Assembly: GCA_902749685.1 (NCBI GenBank)
Contig: CACVKW010000291.1
Span: 1 to 64,000 of the forward strand
Direction of reading: 5' to 3'
DNA: 64,000 nt
Source: Olavius sp. associated proteobacterium Delta 1
GTDB taxonomy: Bacteria; Desulfobacterota; Desulfobacteria; Desulfobacterales; JAFDCJ01
In this document: positions 9,007 through 18,805 of the stretch, one piece after another
How the letters are laid out: every line of letters starts with the position of its first letter
Numbering within the stretch: the stretch's first letter is position 1
Made by a program: the position numbers and the translations under genes
Notes under the pieces: model-generated
What the model saw: the letters and a program-made list of their open reading frames with translations, nothing else
What the model was told of the DNA's origin: nothing
The model's database searches: none

Positions 9007-9639
9007 ATGCTAAAAGGTGTGTCCAAATTAAATATTGTGCGGATCGGCAGTTACATCACATATAGCAGTCTTAAACAAATCGGGGCCGGGATACTGGAAT
9101 CCTTTCGAGGTGTGATAGACGAAGTTGAGCTGTCTCATCATGATTCTCCAGTGGTGGAAAGCATCGATGCCTTGCTATTAACGATGATCCTCGACCAGGA
9201 GTACGGGGGGCATACCCTGGGAATCACCGATGCGGATTTAAAAACAGAAGATGATGACGAATTTTATAATTCAATTTTAGGCGGCAAAAACCCGAAAAAC
9301 GACGTTGCTGTTGTTTCCACCAACAAGCTGACACCATTGAACTTAAACACGGACACAGAATATGAATTGTTTATTGACCGGACACTGAAAGTTTCGCTGC
9401 ATGAGGTGGGACACAACTTTGGCCTGACCGACCATGCATCCTACCAGCCGGCCGGTGATGGACTACTGTGCCCGATGAGCCGGGGAGAGTTCAACAAGTT
9501 CGGTTATCGTGGTTATGTGAAAGTCATCGTTGACGGAAGAGGCGCGACCTTCTGCGATGAATGTATCGAATTTTTAGTGAATATCTACGGTCACAGCGGC
9601 TCTTCCCGGCAGATTTTAAAAGACGCCCTGGTGGGGTGA
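9007..9639 (+). CDS. Archaemetzincin-like zinc metalloprotease
   Basis: About 210 residues. The metzincin signature is HEVGHNFGLTDH at residues 132-143, followed by C155-P-M157 (the Met-turn) and a FCDEC pair at C183/C186 that probably binds a structural zinc, as in archaemetzincins (AMZ). The position normally held by the third zinc-binding histidine is D142, with H143 next to it; an aspartate ligand there is known in snapalysin-type metzincins. No signal peptide is visible, so it is probably cytoplasmic, which fits the family. The ATG has no good ribosome binding site, so the start is uncertain. It is alone between two non-coding regions. Confidence 0.8.
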   Translation: MLKGVSKLNIVRIGSYITYSSLKQIGAGILESFRGVIDEVELSHHDSPVVESIDALLLTMILDQEYGGHTLGITDADLKTEDDDEFYNSILGGKNPKNDVAVVSTNKLTPLNLNTDTEYELFIDRTLKVSLHEVGHNFGLTDHASYQPAGDGLLCPMSRGEFNKFGYRGYVKVIVDGRGATFCDECIEFLVNIYGHSGSSRQILKDALVG

Positions 9640-9811
9640 AATCCCTCTAATTGATATCTGCTTAGTAAAAAAAATAGCTGCCGATTTCCTGGCATCTTTT
9701 AACATTTCTCTCCACCGGATGCACCCGTTTCCAGCTCTTGTATTCTTTCCCTTTGTGATGTAAAAGGCGGCTTTACTGTCTTATTTATTTCAGGGAGTTT
9801 GAAGGTAAAAA

Positions 9812-11386
9812 ATGATCACATTATTGGATTACGGTGCCGGCAACGTCAGAAGTGTTATCAATGCCATCGAAAGCCTGGGAGAGACGGTTAAAATTGTCAG
9901 CGGCGCAGAGGATATCCTGTCGGCCGAAAAGCTGGTTTTTCCGGGTGTCGGTGCTTTTGGCAGTATGATACACATCCTGCATGAAAAAAAGTTCGTCGAG
10001 CCTCTAAAAGCCTATATCAATTCGAACCGCCCGTTTCTGGGCATCTGTCTGGGACTGCAGGCCCTCTTCGAACACAGTGAAGAAGCCCCGCATCTCAGAG
10101 GGCTGGGGATGATTGCCGGATCGGTTAAGCGCTTTGATATCGATTTTTCGGTCCCTCACATCGGATGGAACGGGCTTAATGTTAAACAGCCCTCGCGAAT
10201 TTTTGCCGGACTCAACGGTGATGAAAAATTTTACTTTGTTCATTCCTATCATGTCGATGTTGCAGATCCGTCAGTTATCCTGACCACCACCGATTATGGC
10301 TATGAATTTGTCAGCAGCATTCAAAAGGGCAATATCATGGCCTCCCAGTTTCATCCTGAAAAAAGCGGTCGAGCCGGGCTTCTCATATTGAAAAATTTTC
10401 TCGAGACCGCCGGCGAAGCTGTCAATCCCCTTCGTTTGTCGGCCCGGACAACTCTGGCCAAGCGGATCATCGCCTGTCTGGACGTGCGCGCCAATGACCA
10501 GGGTGACCTGGTGGTCACCAAGGGCGATCAATATGATGTGCGCGAAAACGGAGATGTCAGGAACCTGGGCCTGCCGGTTGAACTGGCCCGACGCTACTAT
10601 CAGGAAGGCGCGGATGAAATCACCTTTTTAAACATAACGGGATTCAGGGATTTTCCACTGGAAGACATGCCCATGCTCGAAGTCCTCAAGCAGACCTCTC
10701 AAAATGTTTTTGTCCCGTTGACGATTGGCGGTGGAATTCGCGACTATCAAGACAAGGTCGGCCGCGAATACAGCGCCTTGGAGGTGGCTGCTGAATATTT
10801 TCGGTCTGGCGCGGATAAGGTATCCATCGGCAGTGACGCCGTTTTGATTGCCGAAGCTTACCTGGCGCACGGCCATCCCACCGGCCGCAGTTCGATCGAA
10901 GAAATTTCCCGCGTTTACGGCAACCAGGCGGTGGTCGTTTCCATCGATCCACGCCGGATATATGTAAACTCACCGCAAACGGTCGTGCATCAGGTGATAA
11001 AAACCGCCATTGCAGGACCCGACGGTGAACAATATTGCTGGTACCAGTGCACCATCAAGGGCGGGCGGGAAGGCCGCGAACTGGACGCAATTACCCTGGC
11101 ACAGATCTGTCAAAAACTGGGCGCCGGGGAAATATTGCTCAACTGCATTGATCGCGACGGTAGCAACATGGGATTTGACATTGAATTGATCAATGCTGTT
11201 GCCAGGGCGGTTTCCATTCCGGTCATCGCCTCCAGCGGTGCCGGCCGCGTGGAACATTTCCAGGAAGTCTTCACCGCCACCGAGGCCGAATCAGCCCTGG
11301 CTGCCGGAATTTTTCACCGCCGGGAGATCCCCATTGAAGATGTCAAGACCTACCTTGAAGACAATCAAGTTGAGATCCGACGCTGA
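9812..11386 (+). CDS. hisHF: Imidazole glycerol phosphate synthase, fused HisH-HisF (HIS7 type)
   Basis: 524 residues combining glutaminase and cyclase of histidine biosynthesis in one chain. Residues 1-200 are the HisH glutamine amidotransferase with nucleophile C79 (GICLG) and the H181/E183 pair (QFHPEKSG). Residues from about 215 are HisF, with the catalytic aspartate D224 (ACLDVRAND) and the CIDRDGSNMG segment (445-454). The reaction turns PRFAR plus glutamine into imidazole glycerol phosphate and AICAR. The cyclase contains insertions typical of fungal and plant HIS7, such as GREYSALEVAAEYF and AGPDGEQYCWYQCTIKGG, which ordinary bacterial HisF lacks. No other his genes are near, so it is an isolated locus. 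A GAAGG lies before the ATG. Confidence 0.93.
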   Translation: MITLLDYGAGNVRSVINAIESLGETVKIVSGAEDILSAEKLVFPGVGAFGSMIHILHEKKFVEPLKAYINSNRPFLGICLGLQALFEHSEEAPHLRGLGMIAGSVKRFDIDFSVPHIGWNGLNVKQPSRIFAGLNGDEKFYFVHSYHVDVADPSVILTTTDYGYEFVSSIQKGNIMASQFHPEKSGRAGLLILKNFLETAGEAVNPLRLSARTTLAKRIIACLDVRANDQGDLVVTKGDQYDVRENGDVRNLGLPVELARRYYQEGADEITFLNITGFRDFPLEDMPMLEVLKQTSQNVFVPLTIGGGIRDYQDKVGREYSALEVAAEYFRSGADKVSIGSDAVLIAEAYLAHGHPTGRSSIEEISRVYGNQAVVVSIDPRRIYVNSPQTVVHQVIKTAIAGPDGEQYCWYQCTIKGGREGRELDAITLAQICQKLGAGEILLNCIDRDGSNMGFDIELINAVARAVSIPVIASSGAGRVEHFQEVFTATEAESALAAGIFHRREIPIEDVKTYLEDNQVEIRR

Positions 11387-11387
11387 A

Positions 11388-11403
11388 GGCGCCTCGTGGC
11401 GTT
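11388..11403 (+). terminator. Weak hairpin after hisHF
   Basis: CGCC-TCGT-GGCG (11390-11401) followed by a short T run lies immediately after the hisHF stop. The stem is only four bases, so termination here is uncertain. Confidence 0.25.
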
Positions 11404-11410
11404 TATAAAA

Positions 11411-11640
11411 AAGCGAATATCGAATAATGAACATCGAATGTCGAAGTAAGGTATTCTGTCCATTTAAAATAAAGACGGAGCAAGCCTACTTCGCCGAAAA
11501 GGCTACGAAGGCCGGGAGCAAAATAGTCCTTCGAAATTCGATTCGACTGCCTTGGACAGGCTATATTCGGCTTGAGCTCTTGTCGAAGGCCGGCCCCGAG
11601 TTCGTCGAGGGCTACGGTCGTCCAGTAAATTCGAAAATGA
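11411..11640. repeat. Degenerate dispersed intergenic repeat
   Basis: The stretch begins with repeated variants of CGAATATCGAA and GAACATCGAATGTCGAAG, then continues with several inverted and direct copies of TTCGAAG/CTTCG- and GGCC-like words. Similar short words recur at 16250-16270 and 44505-44640. It looks like non-coding repeat DNA. The short frames on both strands here (to about 75 codons) are not convincing genes. Confidence 0.4.
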
Positions 11641-11826
11641 AACATTTATGATTCTCCACTCATCCGGAGGCCCGCCGAATAGCAATCAGCAGCCGGCGCT
11701 TATTTTAACTAAAAAAGGTTTTATATCATACTGTTTTACTTCGTTTTAATTCCAATTCTTTGGTTGACACGCCACATTATTTTTGTAAAAATTCCGAATC
11801 TTAACCCTGAACCCTTTCATTCCATA

Positions 11827-14800
11827 ATGCCAGACTCCACTTCATACAAACCGGATTGGCTGTCGCGCCTGCTCACTGCAACCTTGCGGGGGCCGTTGCC
11901 GTTGCTCCTGCTGCTGGCAGCCCTGGCGGGGGGGATTGTGGCGCTGATGATCACCCCCCGCGAGGAAGAACCTCAGATCATTGTTCCCATGGCCGACGTG
12001 CTGGTTACCGCCCCCGGACTCAGTGCCGAGCAGGTCGAGCGCCAGATTGCATCTCCTCTTGAAAAACTTCTCTATCAAATCGACGGGGTTGAATACGTTT
12101 ACTCGAGGTCCCGCTCGGAAAGCTGCATGGTGACAGTTCGATTTTTTGTCGGAGAAGATCGGGTGGCCTCGCTGGTCAAGATCTATAATAAACTGTATTC
12201 TGAAACAGACAATATTCCGCAAGCCGTTCAGGCCTGGGTGGTTAAACCGATTGAAATCGATGATGTGCCGATCGTGGTGGCGGTTTTATGGAGCAACAAT
12301 CCCGATTTGACCGGTGATCACGAACTACGGCGGCTGGCCGAGGAAATCGAACACGATCTGCAGTCCATAAAAAACACAAACAGGCTGACGGTTACCGGCG
12401 GGCGTCCACGGCAGATTCGGGTAGAATTGGATCCCAACGCTCTGGCGGCACGGCGAACTGCGCCATTAGAGGTGGCCTGGGCCTTCGATATTTCCAACAA
12501 GCTGCTGCCGGCCGGTGAGGTCCAGATTAACGATCAGGCCCTGATGGTGGAGGCCGGCAATTTTATCCGCAGCGCTAAAGAACTTGAAAAGCTGGTCATC
12601 AGTGTCGTGGATGGCGTCCCCGTATATCTGGCCGATGTGGCCCGCGTTATGGACGGACCCGCCGAACCGATCAGCTATACCTGGTTTGGATTTGGCCCGG
12701 CATCCGAACTAATACAGGACTACCCGGGGGTCTATCCGGCAGTGGCCATCTCCGTCGCCAAGAAAAAAGGCGCCAATGCGGTTTGGGTCGCTAACGAGGT
12801 GGAGGACTACTTTGCAAAACTCAAACGCGATATATTTCCGCCGGAAGTCAATTACCGCATTATCCGAAATTACGGCAAGACCGCTGACGATAAAATCAAT
12901 AATCTTGTTTCCAGTCTGCTGGCGGCGGTGTTGACCGTGACCGTGTTTATCGGGATATTCCTGGGATGGCGGGCCGCACTGGTGGTGGGTCTGGCGGTTC
13001 CGATCTGCTATGGCATCACCCTGGGCCTCGATCTTCTGGCCGGCTACACGATCAACCGTGTGACCCTGTTTGCCCTGATCCTGGCCCTGGGACTGCTGGT
13101 TGATGATCCCATCACCGGCGTGGACAACATCGAGCGCTATATGCGCGCCGGTCAACAGCCTCGACGACGCAGCGTCATTATGGCTATTCGTGAAATTCGC
13201 GGGGCCTTGATCATGTCGACCATTGCCATCATTATCTCCTTTGCTCCCCTGCGTTTTATTACCGGCATGATGGGACCCTATATGGCGCCAATGGCGTTTA
13301 ACGTCCCGGTGAGTGTGACGGTCAGTACGGTGGTGGCGTTTCTGGTGACGCCCTGGCTGGCTTACAAACTGCTCAAGCCGGTGTCAGAACCCGCCGGTTA
13401 CGGTATCACCCATACCGGACTGTACCGGGTCTATGCCACTTTGCTAAAGCCGCTGCTTCGCACCCGGCGGCGCTCCTGGATATTTTTGATGATTGTGGCG
13501 GTGCTTTTTCTGGTCTCGGTTGTGTTTCCCGTGCTGCGACTGGTACCGCTCAAGCTGCTGCCCTATGATAACAAAGATGAATTCCAGGTGGTAGTGGACA
13601 TGCCTGAAGGCACCACCCTTGAACGGACCCAGGGGGTGGTTACGGCCTTGAGTACCTATTTAAGTTCGGTGCCTGAGGTGCGGGACTTTAGCGCTTTTGT
13701 GGGCGTGCCGTCCCCCATGGATTTCAACGGCATGGTGCGGCATTATTTCCTGCGCTACGGCGCCCACTATGCCGATATCCGCGTCACCCTGGCCGAGCGT
13801 CAACGCCGCTCCCAGCAGTCCCATGCGATTTTGCTGCGCATTCGTAGGGATCTAGAAGCGATTGCCGAAAGCTTAAAAGCCCGCATAAAACTGGTCGAAG
13901 TGCCGCCGGGGCCACCGGTGATTTCAACCATCACCGTGGAACTATACGGCACTAAAGCAACCCCATATAGCGCGTTGCAGCAGGCTGCCGCAGTGCTCGA
14001 AGGTCGTCTGCGCCGTGAACCGCTGGTGGTGGATGTCGACACGTCCGTTGAAGATGATCAGGAAAAAATTATTTTTGTGCCGGACAAAGAAAAAGCGGCC
14101 CTTTCCGGCATCGGAACCGAGGATATCGCGCGTACCGTCATGCTTGCCAACCGTGGCCTGGTCGCCGGTCATATGCAAATACCCAGCGAGGTCAATCCGC
14201 TGCCCGTGGTTCTAAGGCTGCCTTTTGAACTGCGCAGCTCGCCAAATGCCCTGGCCAACCTGCATGTCAAAGGTCGACCGGGAATTACCAAAATTCGTGA
14301 AAAATCAGGTCTGCGGGATGCCCCTCAGCCCATGGTCCCGCTGGCTGAACTTGGCCAGATACGATACACGATCCGGGATAAAGTCATTCACCACAAAAAT
14401 CTGCGGCGAGTGGTCTATGTTTTTGCGGATATTGCCGGGCGACCGCCGGCCGAAATCGTACTGGATGTGACCAGTGACATGAACCGGGAGCCGGACGGCA
14501 GCCAACCGGTTGCCCTGGAACGGCGAACCTATCTGAATCCGGGCGGTGGCCTGGCGTGGTCCCTGCCCGACGACATCAAGGCTGTCTGGAACGGGGAAGG
14601 CGAATGGGAGATCACGTTGCGGGTATTTCGAGATCTGGGTATTGCATTCGCAGTGGCATTGCTCGGTATTTTTATGGTGCTGCGCATTCAGACCGGCATG
14701 TCGGTCATGACGGGTATCATCATGCTGGCAATACCGCTTTCCATGATCGGTATTATGCCGGGATTCTGGCTGCTGAATCAATTTGGCAACCGCCTGGTGG

Positions 14801-15180
14801 ACGGATTCCCCACCCCGACACTCTTTACGGCAACGGCGATGATTGGCATGATCGCCCTGGCCGGCATTGTGGTTCGCAACTCGTTGATTCTGGTTGAATT
14901 TGTCCACCTGGCCCTTAAAGAAGGCAACGACCTGCATGAGGCCCTGTTGCAGGCGGGTGCGGTGCGCATGCGGCCAATCTTTTTAACTGCCGGGACAACA
15001 TTGCTGGGCAATCTGGTGATTACCTTGGATCCGATCTTCAGCGGGTTGGCGTGGGCCATAATTTTCGGCATTGCTGCTTCAACCGTTTTTACTTTATTCG
15101 TGATCCCGGTGCTTTATAGCCTGGTTTACACCGGCAAGCCGGGACACGGTCTTGCGGCAGGGAGGGATATCGAATCGTGA
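11827..15180 (+). CDS. RND-family efflux transporter (AcrB/MexB-like inner-membrane pump)
   Basis: About 1,117 residues from the ATG at 11827; an in-frame TTG at 11764 is possible, and neither has a clear ribosome binding site. The classic RND plan is visible: a first membrane helix near residue 30, a large periplasmic domain, the TM4 proton-relay motif (LLVDDPITGVDNIERY, keeping the paired aspartates), a second periplasmic domain and closing helices including GMIALAGIVVRNSLILVEF. These pumps use the proton gradient to expel drugs, metals or lipophilic compounds. The stop overlaps the adaptor start by four bases, so the two are translationally coupled. No outer-membrane channel gene follows. 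Confidence 0.92.
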   Translation: MPDSTSYKPDWLSRLLTATLRGPLPLLLLLAALAGGIVALMITPREEEPQIIVPMADVLVTAPGLSAEQVERQIASPLEKLLYQIDGVEYVYSRSRSESCMVTVRFFVGEDRVASLVKIYNKLYSETDNIPQAVQAWVVKPIEIDDVPIVVAVLWSNNPDLTGDHELRRLAEEIEHDLQSIKNTNRLTVTGGRPRQIRVELDPNALAARRTAPLEVAWAFDISNKLLPAGEVQINDQALMVEAGNFIRSAKELEKLVISVVDGVPVYLADVARVMDGPAEPISYTWFGFGPASELIQDYPGVYPAVAISVAKKKGANAVWVANEVEDYFAKLKRDIFPPEVNYRIIRNYGKTADDKINNLVSSLLAAVLTVTVFIGIFLGWRAALVVGLAVPICYGITLGLDLLAGYTINRVTLFALILALGLLVDDPITGVDNIERYMRAGQQPRRRSVIMAIREIRGALIMSTIAIIISFAPLRFITGMMGPYMAPMAFNVPVSVTVSTVVAFLVTPWLAYKLLKPVSEPAGYGITHTGLYRVYATLLKPLLRTRRRSWIFLMIVAVLFLVSVVFPVLRLVPLKLLPYDNKDEFQVVVDMPEGTTLERTQGVVTALSTYLSSVPEVRDFSAFVGVPSPMDFNGMVRHYFLRYGAHYADIRVTLAERQRRSQQSHAILLRIRRDLEAIAESLKARIKLVEVPPGPPVISTITVELYGTKATPYSALQQAAAVLEGRLRREPLVVDVDTSVEDDQEKIIFVPDKEKAALSGIGTEDIARTVMLANRGLVAGHMQIPSEVNPLPVVLRLPFELRSSPNALANLHVKGRPGITKIREKSGLRDAPQPMVPLAELGQIRYTIRDKVIHHKNLRRVVYVFADIAGRPPAEIVLDVTSDMNREPDGSQPVALERRTYLNPGGGLAWSLPDDIKAVWNGEGEWEITLRVFRDLGIAFAVALLGIFMVLRIQTGMSVMTGIIMLAIPLSMIGIMPGFWLLNQFGNRLVDGFPTPTLFTATAMIGMIALAGIVVRNSLILVEFVHLALKEGNDLHEALLQAGAVRMRPIFLTAGTTLLGNLVITLDPIFSGLAWAIIFGIAASTVFTLFVIPVLYSLVYTGKPGHGLAAGRDIES

Positions 15181-16250
15181 AAATTGCCACTAAAATTTTC
15201 GGAATATTCGTCGCACTGGCGCTGCTGGGCGGCGTTATGGCCTTTCTGGCGGGATTGTTTGTGGAAAAGATACCGATCGATTCCAGCAAGGTGGTGCCGC
15301 AAACCGATACCGCCGATATATTTACGATTGAGGTTGTCAGTGAGCCGTTAATCGAACGGGCGGCCGGCACCCTGCGTGCCAAGGTCGAAACGGTGATCTC
15401 ACCCCTGATTTCCGCGACGATTTCATCGATCACGGTCTGGGCCGGTGATGAGGTCCAGCCGGGGGAAGTGCTGGTCAACCTCGATGCACGGGAATTGAAA
15501 GCCCGGGTCGATCAGGCGCATCAGGCGGTCGTTAGCGCCAGAGCCATGCTGACCCAGACAGAAAAAGAGGCGAAACGGGTACAGCGGATTTTTAAAGCGG
15601 ACCCGGGAGCCATATCCAAGGCTGAACGCGATCGAATTCAGACTGCTTTGAGCACCACCCGGGCCCAGCATGTGAGTTCAAAGCGACATGAAGACGAGGC
15701 CCGAACGGCACTAAGCTACAGCAAACTGACTTCACCAATCGCGGGCCGCATTGTCGATCGTTATGCGGATCCCGGCGACACCGCTCGTCCGGGCGTCCCT
15801 GTGCTGCGGCTGTATAACCCGGCCACCCTTCGATTGGAAACCAGTGTGCGGGAATCGGTGGCTTCCAAATTGAAAGAAAATCAGAATCTTACTGCCGAGA
15901 TTGACGCCCTGGATAAACGCTTTGACGGGGTGGTGGATGAAATTGTGCCTTCTGCCGATCCCGGTTCACGGACATTTCTGGTCAAAGTCAGTTTGACCGG
16001 TGACGTGGGGCTGTACCCGGGAATGTTCGGCCGGTTGTTAATCCCCATCGGACAAATCGAAAAGATTTACATTCCAACTGCTGCAGTGACCCATGTGGGC
16101 CAGCTTGATTTTGTCATTGTGAAAACAGAGCAGGGTGCCGTTCGCCGATATGTGCGTCTGGGGCAGCGCGGCTCGGATGAGCGGATCGAGGTCGTCAGCG
16201 GCCTGAAAGCCGGTGAACAGGTGTTGCTTAAACAGCGAACCGCAGAATAA
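15177..16250 (+). CDS. RND efflux periplasmic adaptor (membrane fusion protein, HlyD family)
   Basis: About 357 residues beginning at GTG 15177, overlapping the pump stop (GTGA), with GGGAGGG about ten bases upstream. An N-terminal membrane anchor (IFGIFVALALLGGVMAFLAGLFV) is followed by a split lipoyl/barrel-sandwich domain, with halves near AGDEVQPGEVLVNLDAREL and KLTSPIAGRIVDRYADPGD. Between them is an alpha-helical hairpin, and a beta-barrel follows (DGVVDEIVPSADPGSRTF). It should connect the RND pump with an outer-membrane channel encoded elsewhere. The gene order pump then adaptor is the reverse of the common acrA-acrB order. Confidence 0.9.
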   Translation: MKIATKIFGIFVALALLGGVMAFLAGLFVEKIPIDSSKVVPQTDTADIFTIEVVSEPLIERAAGTLRAKVETVISPLISATISSITVWAGDEVQPGEVLVNLDARELKARVDQAHQAVVSARAMLTQTEKEAKRVQRIFKADPGAISKAERDRIQTALSTTRAQHVSSKRHEDEARTALSYSKLTSPIAGRIVDRYADPGDTARPGVPVLRLYNPATLRLETSVRESVASKLKENQNLTAEIDALDKRFDGVVDEIVPSADPGSRTFLVKVSLTGDVGLYPGMFGRLLIPIGQIEKIYIPTAAVTHVGQLDFVIVKTEQGAVRRYVRLGQRGSDERIEVVSGLKAGEQVLLKQRTAE

Positions 16251-16363
16251 CGAATATCGAACCGCAGAATTTCAAAGGCTGGTATCTCTGCGCTCTGTCT
16301 TTTTTATAAAGCAGGCAACATACATTACTTCAATATTCGCAAATTATTGTGGCGCCGTGTATT

Positions 16364-17824
16364 TTAAATTCTGAAATAGTAGTCGATAATCGCCCGGGCC
16401 ATTTCCGTTGATCGGGTGCCGAGTATCTTGCCGTGCACGCCTAACACCCCCACCGCGATTCCATTGTTTCCGCCCGGTGCCAATGCAAAAGCCGTGATCC
16501 AGTCATATTTGAAGCGATCCATTTTGTCATTGATGGTACCGGTTTTGGCCCCTATCTCAAATGTCTTGAATAGCTTTTTACGACGCAATTTGCGAAAGAC
16601 GCTGCGGCTGGTTCCGGAACGTGCGGCATACTGCATCAGGAAGGATAAATCCTCTGCTGCTTGGCCGACAACCGGCCGATTCAGAACAGTGGCATCCGCG
16701 TGATACAGGACTTGATCATCTTTATCCTGAATTGTGTCAACCAACCACGGTATCGGCATCATACCCTTGTTTGCGGCAGCGGAGGCAAGCAGTGTGGCGT
16801 GCAGCGGAGATATCAGCGTTTTTTTATTAAAGCCGCAGGCTATTTCCGCCAGTCCAAATTCATCGGCCGGAACAACAATGGGACTCACAGCCAGAGGCAG
16901 GTCAAAGGGAATCGGCCGGTTAAAACCAAATTTTTCTGCATATTCGGCAAGCACCTGTTGTCCCAGTACATAAATGCCTAACTTTCCAAAAACAGAATTG
17001 TTGGACAATGCAAAGGCTTTGCGGAGAGTGGTTTCCGTGGTCCAGCGATCTTTAGTCTGTTTGAGTTGAGATTTATATAGGGTGTGCCTGCGGCCGCGGA
17101 AATAAAGGGCGGTGTCCGGAGTATATCCGGATTTTTCAAGAGCTGCCGCGGCAGACACGATCTTAAAAAGGCTGGCCGCCGGATAATCCGCTTTCAGGTT
17201 TAAATTGGTCCGGTTACCGTTTGAATCATGGTCCGCCATGGCAATCACGCGGCCGTCCATTGAATTGAGTACCACCACGGCCGATTGCCGCGTCCTGGAT
17301 CTTTTTAACAGCCCCTGAATGTATTTTTGAAGTTTTGTATCGATCGTGGTCCTGATGGTGTACTGTTGGCCGTTTTTTTGGCAAACCAATACATCGCTGA
17401 GAAGGGTGGAATCCCGGGTAATTTCATCCAGCAAATCAGGAAGATCATCACGGGAAATTTTTGGCAGCGGGGCATCAAGCTTTTTCCCAGGCGGCGCCGG
17501 CGGCTTTTGACCGGCTTGACTCCACCGTTCTGAAATCCACAAACTCGCCCAGACAACAGCCACCAATACAGCAACGGCACTGATGGATACTATAATCAAT
17601 AAGGGCAGGTTTTTTAAATATTGCCTGAGTCTGGCTGTTTTTTGAAGCTCCGCCTGGTACTTGCGCCATTTGGTTGTGTGCGAATATGTGTATTTCATTG
17701 CAAATTTATCAATCGGTATCCGCTTTTTTGGAGGAATATACGGAGATAGATGATATGTGTCAAATAAAAAAAGGGGGGCATTTTCCCCCCCGGTTTTAAA
17801 TTTTTCGAGCAGATTGATCATCAT
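16364..17824 (-). CDS. Penicillin-binding protein, transpeptidase domain
   Basis: About 486 residues from 17824; a later ATG at 17698 (MKYTYSHTTKW) is also plausible and neither has a strong ribosome binding site. A single membrane helix (about residues 72-95) is followed by a periplasmic transpeptidase domain. The three active-site motifs are intact: S218-LF-K221, S274-N-N276 and K427-T-G. There is no glycosyltransferase domain, so it is not a class A PBP, and it is shorter than standard PBP2 or PBP3. It probably cross-links peptidoglycan in a specialised setting. It is monocistronic. Confidence 0.88.
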   Translation of the reverse strand: MMINLLEKFKTGGENAPLFLFDTYHLSPYIPPKKRIPIDKFAMKYTYSHTTKWRKYQAELQKTARLRQYLKNLPLLIIVSISAVAVLVAVVWASLWISERWSQAGQKPPAPPGKKLDAPLPKISRDDLPDLLDEITRDSTLLSDVLVCQKNGQQYTIRTTIDTKLQKYIQGLLKRSRTRQSAVVVLNSMDGRVIAMADHDSNGNRTNLNLKADYPAASLFKIVSAAAALEKSGYTPDTALYFRGRRHTLYKSQLKQTKDRWTTETTLRKAFALSNNSVFGKLGIYVLGQQVLAEYAEKFGFNRPIPFDLPLAVSPIVVPADEFGLAEIACGFNKKTLISPLHATLLASAAANKGMMPIPWLVDTIQDKDDQVLYHADATVLNRPVVGQAAEDLSFLMQYAARSGTSRSVFRKLRRKKLFKTFEIGAKTGTINDKMDRFKYDWITAFALAPGGNNGIAVGVLGVHGKILGTRSTEMARAIIDYYFRI

Positions 17825-17852
17825 CCACTCGATTGATTTTCGTCACACGCTT

Positions 17853-18044
17853 CTATACATGCCCGCCATATACGCCTGGCTGTTCGTTCCTTGAGTGCGC
17901 CCAAGGAGTATTCGGATATGATTCCGGTGATTCAAAAGAATCCGCGTTGATCTTCGCCTGGCGCTCCTCTTCACCTGCGCGAACCAGGTCGTTGCATTCT
18001 CCTTCGCATTTACCTGTGCGGTCTCGATCTAATATATTATTCAT
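17853..18044 (-). CDS. Small hydrophilic protein, 63 residues
   Basis: The ATG at 18044 has a textbook AGAGGAGG seven bases upstream, which is the main support. The product (begins MNNILDRDRTG) is rich in E, D, R and N, has two cysteines in CEGEC near the N-terminus and no membrane segment. It ends 29 bases before the penicillin-binding protein start on the same strand and may be co-transcribed with it. No family is recognised. Confidence 0.5.
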   Translation of the reverse strand: MNNILDRDRTGKCEGECNDLVRAGEEERQAKINADSFESPESYPNTPWAHSRNEQPGVYGGHV

Positions 18045-18071
18045 GGCAAATCCTCCTCTTACCATATTCAT

Positions 18072-18454
18072 TTTACGGGTGTGCTGAGTTGGCTATTCAG
18101 ATTGAAACAGCCAGGCTTAATATTGCCACTGGTTAGTTTAAGTCAAGTGCCCGCTCACAACACCGATCAGCGCCAAGTCACCCCCTCGCATATTTTTAAA
18201 AATTATGAATTGACCTGAATTTGAATTTCCTTTATTATCAGCAGGATATTTTTTAGCTGAATGTTTGCAATTTCAGCTTAAACGCCTTATCATAGCATAA
18301 CGCAAATCCTCCTCAGGCGGGGAAGCCAAACTCGATAGCTTCAACCCGTTCAAATTGTTAGGGGATAAACTTTTGTGGCCATTAGGTCTACCCGAGGCCA
18401 ATAACCACTAAACTTGCAGATTTCATTTTATCAAGAGCAAGGTCCGAAACGAGT
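18072..18454. other. Non-coding gap
   Basis: About 380 AT-rich bases. No supported ORF, hairpin with U-run or convincing promoter was seen. Confidence 0.4.
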
Positions 18455-18805
18455 ATGTATTCTACAGATATTAAAAAATGTGCCAGGCAGATTGTTAAAG
18501 AATCATTAAACCGGATATTGGCCGGTACCTATGATATTCCTTCCCTGGAGGAGATGAAATTGTTCCTGGAACAAAACTTTGACCATTCATTTGATGAATA
18601 CCTCATCACGCAAAAGATTAAACGCTCCCATCCCACCTGGAGCAATGATCAGGTCATTGAAGAGTTGGATCGACAAAAAAGACATTATGAAAATGAACTG
18701 AGGGTCAATTTAAGGGTAGCGGCCTTAAATACAATTGAAGAGATGGAAAACCTGATCATAAGTTTAAACAATGCCATCCGGGAATGGAAAGTGATACATC
18801 TATAA
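18455..18805 (+). CDS. Hypothetical helical protein, 116 residues
   Basis: The product (begins MYSTDIKKCARQ) is predicted to be mostly alpha-helical and charged, with no signal peptide or membrane segment. The codon pattern and even amino-acid composition look like a real gene, although the ribosome binding site is weak. It stands alone on the plus strand between non-coding stretches. No family is recognised. Confidence 0.55.
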   Translation: MYSTDIKKCARQIVKESLNRILAGTYDIPSLEEMKLFLEQNFDHSFDEYLITQKIKRSHPTWSNDQVIEELDRQKRHYENELRVNLRVAALNTIEEMENLIISLNNAIREWKVIHL

